Shown: piece by piece, positions 17,122-23,857 of the stretch
How the letters are laid out: each line of letters begins with the position of its first letter
Position numbering within the stretch: the stretch's first letter is position 1
Origin: CAYVTV01 sp964526475
Lineage (GTDB): Bacteria > Bacteroidota > Bacteroidia > Bacteroidales > GCA-2748055
Assembly: GCA_964526475.1 (NCBI GenBank)
Contig: CAZGKF010000023.1
Coordinates: 1 to 44,540 of the forward strand
DNA length: 44,540 nt
Reading direction: 5' to 3'
Position numbers and translations under genes: made by a program
The notes under the pieces: model-generated
What the model saw: only the letters and a program-made list of their open reading frames with translations
Databases searched by the model: none
What the model was told of the DNA's origin: nothing

Positions 17122-17210
17122 TGAGGCTGTCTAAAAAGACTAATCATTGAATTAACAGATTACAAATTGAAAGTGAATTCTAAAGTCATAAGGCTTTTTA
17201 GACAGCCTCA
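17122..17210. repeat. 89-base palindromic (MITE-like) element
   Basis: TGAGGCTGTCTAAAAAG at 17122-17138 and its exact complement CTTTTTAGACAGCCTCA at 17194-17210 are 17-bp perfect inverted arms, extended outward by CTAA/TTAG with one unpaired base. The 55-base centre is AT-rich with no gene. The first 32 bases recur at 12748-12779. It looks like a non-autonomous insertion or paired element ends; in RNA it would fold into a long hairpin between two genes of the same direction. Confidence 0.75.
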
Positions 17211-17294
17211 CTTAGTGATTTTTGCGGTTACAATAATATTATGTAATGTTAAATCTTAATTCACATTAATATCTTATTTCTAAACTATATTATC

Positions 17295-18276
17295 ATGAAT
17301 TATAACAGGCTATCATTACTTATCATTGCAATTACCGGTATATTTTCATACACTTCAGCCCAGTTGTCAGATAGGTTTGAACGTAAGATAATGGACAATG
17401 AACCACTCGATCAGATATGGGCAAAAGGCAAAGGGGATTTTAACGGGGATGGACATATAGATTTTATGATTGCAGGGCGGGGCTCTGTTATATGGTATGA
17501 AAACCCTGTTGGTTCAGGTAACACTGAATGGATAAAACATATTGCATATAGCGGCCCCGATGTGGGTTTTGAAGGCTGTGCAACCGGGGATATTAATGAT
17601 AACGGACATATCGATATTGTCATTGGAGCCTATCACATTCATATGTTGTATGTCCTTGAGAACCCAGGACATGGTAAAGGAGAATGGAAAATTCATGCCC
17701 TGGGTGGTCCCAAAACGGATGTCACTTATCTTTATGATCTTGATGGTGATGGCTAACTGGACAGAAATCGTTTTCACTGAAAAATGGATACACGACCGTG
17801 CATATCCTTTTGTAGCCGATATCAATATGGATGGCAGAAACGACATTGTACTGACCCCTACCGAACAATACCCTCAGATGTATAAAACCGCCTGGTATGA
17901 AACCCCCGCAGACCCAACACGGGGAAACTGGATAGAGCATATTATTGATGAAAATGTTCAGTGTATAACGCACGCCCTGGGGGTTTATGATTTTAACAAC
18001 GACGGATGGCCGGATGTTTTTACAGCGGAAATGGAGCAAAGTGATGATCCCGATGAGGTACGCATCTATTTCAATAATGGAAACGGAACTTCCTGGACAA
18101 AAGAAATTATATCATTAACCGGATCTCACTGGAACCAGTTTGCCGATGTTGATTCTGACGGAGATATCGATATTTTTGGCGCCAATCACGGAAGTAAAGG
18201 ACAGCCTGTTGTTGAATTATGGATAAATCAGACGAATCCTCCAAAACCAATTGTTGAAAATATCCCCTTTTTATAG
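17295..18276 (+). pseudogene. VCBS/FG-GAP propeller protein with a +1 frameshift
   Basis: The first frame starts at 17295 with a signal peptide (LLIIAITGIFSYTSAQ) and carries loops GDFNGDGHIDFM and GDINDNGHIDIV, then meets TAA at 17754-17756 within YDLDGDG. The +1 frame continues without a gap as NWTEIVFTEKW, then ADINMDGRNDIV, YDFNNDGWPDVF and ADVDSDGDIDIF to a stop at 18276. Dropping one base near 17756 restores a canonical blade (DLDGDGNWTEIV) and a six- to seven-blade protein of about 326 residues. It is either a genuine recent loss or a sequencing error; there is no slippery run at the site, so programmed shifting is unlikely. It lies in the site C unit, 26 bases before the 18303 gene. 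Confidence 0.85.
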
Positions 18277-18302
18277 AAATTCCTGTTTATATCTGTCAAA
18301 CT

Positions 18303-18926
18303 ATGAAGAAATTCTTAACTTTTTCCAGGCAACTATTGATAATGCCTGCTATATTGTTACTTTCTAACTGGTCTATTATTCCTTCATTTACTCAGGAAAT
18401 TTGCCTTTTCGACAATACCCTTACAACTACTGTCGATGAACACGGTTTTCACTTCTTTACTGTAGGTGAAGAACTGCCAGAAAATTGGATTGAACCCTTC
18501 AATTATTTTGAAGGGACTTTTCACTTCAGGTATGAAATAATAGATTATCCAAGCACAGAACCATTTGCAATGAGTGTTTGCATCTGGTCAGATGTCAAAT
18601 TGACCCCTGAGGGGAAATGGGAAACCTGGAGGGAGACCTGCTCAACACATCTTCCCATTCCGGGTCCCGGCACATTCACAACCCATACCATACCATCCAC
18701 ATGGTGGCTTTTACATAATGACCTTCCGGTTGATTTCACCCGTATTAACGATTTTGAAAGGCTTGGGATTGTTTTTTGGTGTGCTGACAGGAAAAATCTG
18801 AGTGACTGGGTGCCAAAAGCGGTGGATTGCTGGCAGCAACGTGCATTGTTATTACCAATGAAATTGCACGTAAGTATTGTAGCTGTAGCAAAGGGATACG
18901 AGTTCTCAGGCTGGCATAATTATTAA
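18303..18926 (+). CDS. Secreted stand-alone copy of the novel propeller-associated domain
   Basis: A 207-residue protein with a signal peptide ending near SFTQ. From ICLFDNT to SGWHNY it aligns along its full length with the C-terminal domain of the 10473-12257 protein: PFNYFEGTFHFRYEIIDYPS against PFNFYNGTMYARYEVIEYPT, CIWSDVK against CIWSEVK, ETCSTH against EMCSTH, the ADRKN/GNRKN motif, DCWQQR against GCWEQR, and a final GW-NY. Conserved Cys, Trp and charged residues suggest a folded extracellular beta domain. I recognise no named family. Here it follows a separate propeller gene by 26 bases, whereas in the other unit the two are fused; this implies that they work together. Confidence 0.82.
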   Translation: MKKFLTFSRQLLIMPAILLLSNWSIIPSFTQEICLFDNTLTTTVDEHGFHFFTVGEELPENWIEPFNYFEGTFHFRYEIIDYPSTEPFAMSVCIWSDVKLTPEGKWETWRETCSTHLPIPGPGTFTTHTIPSTWWLLHNDLPVDFTRINDFERLGIVFWCADRKNLSDWVPKAVDCWQQRALLLPMKLHVSIVAVAKGYEFSGWHNY

Positions 18927-18993
18927 TGTTATTTTGCAGAATACAATAAATTGCTTTTATTTTTAACCAAAACTGACTAATACCTATAAAAAA

Positions 18994-20229
18994 ATGAAAA
19001 AAATTCTTATTGCCAGGCTTTCAGCCATGATGTTTCTTGAATTCTTTATTTGGGGGGTATGGTATGTTACACTTGGTACCTATCTGTCTGGTATAGGTTT
19101 TAGTGGAATTGAAATTGGGAGTGCATACAGCACGCCAGCCTGGGCTGCCGTAATTTCCGCATTTTTTGTAAGCCTGGTGGCTGATAAATACTTTTCAGCT
19201 GAAAAGCTTAACGGCATTTTACATCTTATAGGGGGAGGACTAATGTATTATGCTTCAACTATTCATAGTCCTCAGCTGTTTTTCTGGGTACTCATGGCTT
19301 ATGCCATGTGCTATTCGCCTACTCTGGCACTTACAACAGCAATTGGAATGCAGCATTGTGAAGAACCCGGAAAACAATTTCCGCTTATCCGTGTGGCCGG
19401 AACTTTTGGCTGGATTGTGGCAGGAATTTCCATAAGTATCCTTAAAATAGAAGGCGGTCCGGAGCCTATGTGGCTGGCTGCTCTTTTTTCAATTATTTTA
19501 GGATTGTACAGTTTCACACTACCTGACACCCCGCCGCGTTCAAAAGGAAAAACTCAGACTGTAAAAGAAATTCTTGGACTGGATGCATTGAAACTTATGA
19601 AAAACAGGTCATTTGCCATTTTAAGCATAAGTGCACTCGTGATCACCATACCTTTTGCCATGTATCATCCCTTCACTAATATGTCCCTGAATGAAATGGG
19701 GGTAGAGAATGTAGCAGGGAAAATGACCATTGCTCAAATGTCAGAAGTAATATTTATGCTGATGATCCCATTTCTTTATGTAAGATTAGGTATCAAGAAA
19801 ATGGTAATGATGGGGTTAATAGCATGGGTGATACGTTATTCATTGTTTGCCTATGGAAGCAGTGAAACATTAATAGCCTTTTATTATATTGGCATATTGT
19901 TACATGGGGTGTGTTATGACTTCTTTTTTGTCACAGCACAATTATATATGGACAAAAGGGCACCGCGGGATTTAAGGTCCAGTGTCCAGGGGTTTTTCGT
20001 TTTCCTCACCTGGGGTGTAGGCTGGCTTATCGGATCCTATATTACAGGCTTTCTCCTGCAGTTGTTTCAAATAACAGACCCGGGGACACAGGTAATTGGT
20101 CATAAATGGAAATACATTATGATAACACCCGCTGCAATAGCACTGGTAGTTGCTATTTTATTTGTTGTTCTGTTTAAAAATGAAAAGGAGAATGTTGAAG
20201 TGCCGGAAGAAATTCCTCCAACTGTTTAG
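18994..20229 (+). CDS. MFS transporter, nucleoside:H+ symporter (NupG/XapB)-like
   Basis: A 411-residue inner-membrane protein with about twelve hydrophobic segments. The start LSAMMFLEFFIWGVWYVTLG and the IGSAYSTPAWAAVISAFFVSLVADK loop are typical of the nucleoside/H+ symporter branch of the major facilitator superfamily, which Bacteroidota often use for mono- or disaccharide uptake within glycan loci. HEEPGKQFPLIRVAGTFGW-like and RAPRDLRSSVQGFFVFLTWG sequences are also characteristic. It lies 67 bases after the novel-domain gene and 99 bases before the fifth sulfatase, so it is probably the inner-membrane importer for the product of this locus. Confidence 0.9.
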   Translation: MKKILIARLSAMMFLEFFIWGVWYVTLGTYLSGIGFSGIEIGSAYSTPAWAAVISAFFVSLVADKYFSAEKLNGILHLIGGGLMYYASTIHSPQLFFWVLMAYAMCYSPTLALTTAIGMQHCEEPGKQFPLIRVAGTFGWIVAGISISILKIEGGPEPMWLAALFSIILGLYSFTLPDTPPRSKGKTQTVKEILGLDALKLMKNRSFAILSISALVITIPFAMYHPFTNMSLNEMGVENVAGKMTIAQMSEVIFMLMIPFLYVRLGIKKMVMMGLIAWVIRYSLFAYGSSETLIAFYYIGILLHGVCYDFFFVTAQLYMDKRAPRDLRSSVQGFFVFLTWGVGWLIGSYITGFLLQLFQITDPGTQVIGHKWKYIMITPAAIALVVAILFVVLFKNEKENVEVPEEIPPTV

Positions 20230-20328
20230 TATATGGATCTCCCATAACTTCCGGAGGTTAAAGTTAATTTTGCCGGAGAAAATGTTGGACGGTATCATAA
20301 AAGAGTTCTAAATTTAAATATTATCATC

Positions 20329-21945
20329 ATGATAAAAACAATAATTTTTAAAGCATCTGCTGCTGCAATAATCGGGGGAAGTGTCCTTGGCTGCTTGCAG
20401 GATAAAGCCGGGGATGCAAAAAGACCGGAGCTACCTAATATCATATTTTTATTCACCGATGACCAGGTTGATAATTCCCTGGGCGCTATGGGGCATCCTG
20501 TTATCAAAACTCCTAATCTGGACAGGTTGTTAACACAGGGAGTATGGTTTTCCAATACCTATATTGCCACCCCGATATGTTCTCCCAGCAGGGTATCATT
20601 GTTTACCGGTATGCACGAAAGGAAACATGAGGTAGGTTTTACAAATTCCTATCAGCTTTCGGAAGGACAGTGGTCACATACCTATCCTGCCCTCTTACGG
20701 GATAATGGCTATTATACAGGTTTTGTAGGGAAGTTTGGAGTTGAATATTACACATTTAAAGGGAAGGCAAATGAGAAATTTGACTTCTGGTACGGACACG
20801 ATGGCTGGACTCAGTTTTTTCCAAAGGATTTTAATGCCCAAAGTAGTATCCCCTACCATGAGGCTAAGGAAGATATAATTACTTATATTATGGGGGAAGG
20901 TATTGAATCATTTCTTGAAACTGTTAATGACAACCGGCCTTTCTGTCTCTCAGTAAGTTTTAACGTACCCCATGGAAGCCAAAAGCAAACCATGTATACA
21001 ACTCAGGAGAGATGGCAGAGAGGGCTTGACTATCGATGGACTGAACTGCTCCGTCCGGCTAATGAAAACCCCCGGCTTAAAGGCCATCCCTTTTACGATA
21101 CTTTGTACCGGGATGGCTCAGTTACCCTTCCAGAAGATTGCTGTACCGACCCTTATCAGTATATCCCTAAGCACATTCTTGATCAGGATCATACAAGAAG
21201 AGCATGGTTGTACAAATACAATTACGACCCGCAAGCCAATTATGAAAACCTTATCAGGTATTATCAAATAATTAGCGGTATGGATCATATTATCGGGAAC
21301 ATGGTGAAAAGTCTCGAAGAAAAAGGCCTCTCCGAGAATACGGTAATCATTTTTGCCAGTGATCACGGATTGATTAACGGTGAATATGGTATGGGAGGAA
21401 AAGCTTTGCTGTATGATCTTGCGGTAAAGACTCCATGCTTCGTTTACGACCCACGACTACCGGAGAGCAAACGCGGGAGAAAAGTGGAAGAACTTGTTTC
21501 AAGCCTGGATATTACGAGTACAATCCTGGATTACGCTGGCATCAGGCAGCCTGAAATAATGGATGGAAGAAGCCTGCTGCCTCTCGTAAAGGAGGAGAAA
21601 GTTGAATGGAGGAATGATATATTTTTGGAAAGCTTGTATACCGGGCAGGGGAACCCGTTTATGGAAGGAGTCAGGGAAGGGAAATGGAAATATATCAGAT
21701 TCTTTGTTCATGGGAAAGAAGGACATACTGAAGCTGATCTGAATTTTGGGAACAGAAAACCTGATTTTGAGCAATTATTTAACCTGGAAGAAGATCCCAC
21801 TGAGCATAATAACCTTATATCAGCCTATGAGGGAAAGGAATTCCTTGATAATCTCAGAAAAAAATGTGCAGTCTATTCCTCCGACCTGAATAAGGAGAGA
21901 CAACTATATATGGAACAACATGAAATAGTTCCAAAAAAGAAGTAA
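20329..21945 (+). CDS. S1-family sulfatase lipoprotein
   Basis: A 538-residue lipoprotein (lipobox VLGC, Cys22). NIIFLFTDDQVDNSLGAMG carries Asp44/Asp45; the formylglycine motif CSPSR begins at Cys84; the second metal segment is FASDHGLINGEYGMGGK. The ending LFNLEEDPTEHNNL is standard. A distinctive insert after CLSVSFNVPHGSQKQ (about residues 210-300, with CCTDPYQYIPKHILDQDHTRRAW) is shared, as I recall, by sulfatases from marine algal-glycan loci, but I cannot name the subfamily reliably. It is last in the rightward site C unit and converges with the leftward 22153-23673 gene across a 207-base spacer in which I see no gene. Confidence 0.92.
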   Translation: MIKTIIFKASAAAIIGGSVLGCLQDKAGDAKRPELPNIIFLFTDDQVDNSLGAMGHPVIKTPNLDRLLTQGVWFSNTYIATPICSPSRVSLFTGMHERKHEVGFTNSYQLSEGQWSHTYPALLRDNGYYTGFVGKFGVEYYTFKGKANEKFDFWYGHDGWTQFFPKDFNAQSSIPYHEAKEDIITYIMGEGIESFLETVNDNRPFCLSVSFNVPHGSQKQTMYTTQERWQRGLDYRWTELLRPANENPRLKGHPFYDTLYRDGSVTLPEDCCTDPYQYIPKHILDQDHTRRAWLYKYNYDPQANYENLIRYYQIISGMDHIIGNMVKSLEEKGLSENTVIIFASDHGLINGEYGMGGKALLYDLAVKTPCFVYDPRLPESKRGRKVEELVSSLDITSTILDYAGIRQPEIMDGRSLLPLVKEEKVEWRNDIFLESLYTGQGNPFMEGVREGKWKYIRFFVHGKEGHTEADLNFGNRKPDFEQLFNLEEDPTEHNNLISAYEGKEFLDNLRKKCAVYSSDLNKERQLYMEQHEIVPKKK

Positions 21946-22152
21946 ATTACTTCATTAGGAATGCGTGCCCGGTATCTTCAAATAGAAAAATATAAAAGTA
22001 GGTGGCAAAATGGATTACAGAAAGCAGGTTCCTGTTTTTCCTTCCGGGCATTATGATAACAGGAAAACACTTCTTAATAAGATTATTGAACCTGAATACA
22101 TCTCTGAAAACGAAACAGGGAAAAAACTAATGTTTATTTTTAAAAATTATTC

Positions 22153-23673
22153 TTACTTTCTCTCCAGATATATTATTCTGTGGTTTAATTCTCCGGGAAT
22201 ATTCATTTCAAGAGTCTGCGTATTTACTTCAATTTCATGGTTAACTAACTCATTGCCTGTAGCGGGATCTAACCATTGTACAGCCCATCTGCCGGAAGGC
22301 ACTTCCATGACAATCTTTTCTCCGCCAGCACCTCCAATCAACTGAATCACATAATGGCTTTTTATGTCTGTGAGTATGTTGACACCTGCGCCTTCCGGAA
22401 GTACAGTTACCCTGTTGTGTTGGGGATGCATAATCCAGAATGGTACCCGCGCAATGAACCTTCCCAGGTGTCCGACAGTCTCGTGCTGGAAATCAGCGAC
22501 TGACGTCGGATGGTTTGATGCCGGTCTGTGAAACCTGGCAGATGCAGCACCACTTACAAACCGGCTCCAGAATACAATCGTCCCCCCATCAGAATCCCGC
22601 GTGTAATCCTTTGAGACAATCAGTGGTCGCTCCGTTCCAGCCTTTTTCATAGCGGCACGGTATTCCAATATCCTCCTGCCTCCTTCCAGTGCCTGTCTTT
22701 GGGCGTTACCACCAAACTCATGACCGGATACAGCCTGGGCAATATCAACATAATCATAATGAGGATCGGTGGACAAGGTCATCGGATTAAAAAGATATGC
22801 ACATTCACCTCCTCCATCCCTTCCGTTTGTTGATGGCATTTCTCCTATTATCAATGAGGGGTTCATATGCCGGATATATTCTGCCCAGAATCTGCTCCAT
22901 TCAAAGTTTGCACGACTTTCATTGGAAATGTTTATTAATACATTTGGATAATCAGATACGAGAGTAAGCAGGTGATCCACATATTTCTTCTGAAGGTCCA
23001 GAACTTCGGCAATATTTGACTTTGAAGGAATAGTGCTGTAAAAAGGTGCATTACATCCCGTTGTAGTGTCAGGAAGAACTTTATTGTCAAAGTTAATATT
23101 GTTGCGGGGATTGAAGGGATGAGCGTTCCATGCTCCCTCTGGACCGGGATTCCATGCCCCGCCAACACCCCTTGATACCGACCAGTCATCCCATACTTCC
23201 AGGGATACAATGATGCGCAGAGCAAGTGCCAGGTCAAGATAGTCTTTGAGGCGCCTTTCCCATTCAGGCTCGAACCGTTCCAGGTCATAACGCCCATTAT
23301 CCATTCTGACCCAGGGTTGCAATACCCTTACCACTTCCCCATCATGCTTATGATTATTGGGATCATATGGAAGGCAGCGAACGAAGCCAACCACATGTGA
23401 ACTTCCAATCTCACTGATCACCCTGGAAAGGCGGTATAATTGTTCATGAGAATCAACCGTGCCCGGACGGCTGATCGGGGTCCAGGCATGGTAGCCGGAT
23501 GCTCCGAGAGGGAAAACCGGTGTATCTCCCCAGGAAAGGTAGTGAGGATTTTCCGCCCAGGGTTGAACCCGTTTAGTTCTTTTGTTGTATGACCGGGCAT
23601 CTTCAACGGGAATATTAGCATCAATAATCATCAATATACCCACGAGTAAACAAATTGTTGTTAAAATTTTCAT
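22153..23673 (-). CDS. Secreted glycoside-hydrolase-like TIM-barrel protein
   Basis: A 506-residue protein with a signal peptide (ILTTICLLVGILMIIDANIP). It has the order of the DUF4038/GH140-like group: an N-terminal YLSWGDTPVFPLGASGYHAW segment, a (beta/alpha)8 barrel with LINISNES (Asn251-Glu252, the position of the acid/base Asn-Glu pair in clan GH-A) and a later VSKDYTRDSDGG, then a C-terminal beta domain of the 'putative collagen-binding' kind (VQWLDPATGNELVNHEIE). The family is from memory and the nucleophile is not assigned. It is the only glycosidase-like gene with a recognisable acid pair in the window. A half-operator sequence (TTTGTGCGT on the minus strand, 23743-23751) lies 70 bases upstream. 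Confidence 0.75.
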   Translation of the reverse strand: MKILTTICLLVGILMIIDANIPVEDARSYNKRTKRVQPWAENPHYLSWGDTPVFPLGASGYHAWTPISRPGTVDSHEQLYRLSRVISEIGSSHVVGFVRCLPYDPNNHKHDGEVVRVLQPWVRMDNGRYDLERFEPEWERRLKDYLDLALALRIIVSLEVWDDWSVSRGVGGAWNPGPEGAWNAHPFNPRNNINFDNKVLPDTTTGCNAPFYSTIPSKSNIAEVLDLQKKYVDHLLTLVSDYPNVLINISNESRANFEWSRFWAEYIRHMNPSLIIGEMPSTNGRDGGGECAYLFNPMTLSTDPHYDYVDIAQAVSGHEFGGNAQRQALEGGRRILEYRAAMKKAGTERPLIVSKDYTRDSDGGTIVFWSRFVSGAASARFHRPASNHPTSVADFQHETVGHLGRFIARVPFWIMHPQHNRVTVLPEGAGVNILTDIKSHYVIQLIGGAGGEKIVMEVPSGRWAVQWLDPATGNELVNHEIEVNTQTLEMNIPGELNHRIIYLERK

Positions 23674-23857
23674 GTTTTGGTATATAATATAGTGTTAGAA
23701 ATAAATATACACTTAATTTTTTCTGTGTAAAATCACATACAGACGCACAAAAAAATTCAATATTGAAGCACAGCGATGCGAGAAAAACTGCTATTGATGA
23801 TGATAAAACAATATGAATACAGGTTAAGAGATATAATTGCGAATTATTTCCAGTCTG

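Noticed and set aside
17122..17210. Simple rho-independent terminator of the 15960-17078 gene
   Set aside because: The arms are 55 bases apart and half the element is repeated at 12748-12779, so it is primarily a repeat or mobile end, although it may still affect the transcript.
17754..17756. Programmed ribosomal frameshift in the propeller gene
   Set aside because: No slippery heptamer or following pseudoknot is evident at GATGGCTAACTGG; an insertion or read error is simpler.
989..21945. Heparin/heparan sulfate utilisation locus
   Set aside because: Three sulfatases look right, but no PL12, PL13, PL15 or PL21 lyase and no GH88 is visible; the call would rest on sulfatases alone.
22010..22345. 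Plus-strand gene of 111 codons
   Set aside because: Most of it is antisense to the end of the 22153-23673 gene; only ~45 codons are free and they match nothing that I know.
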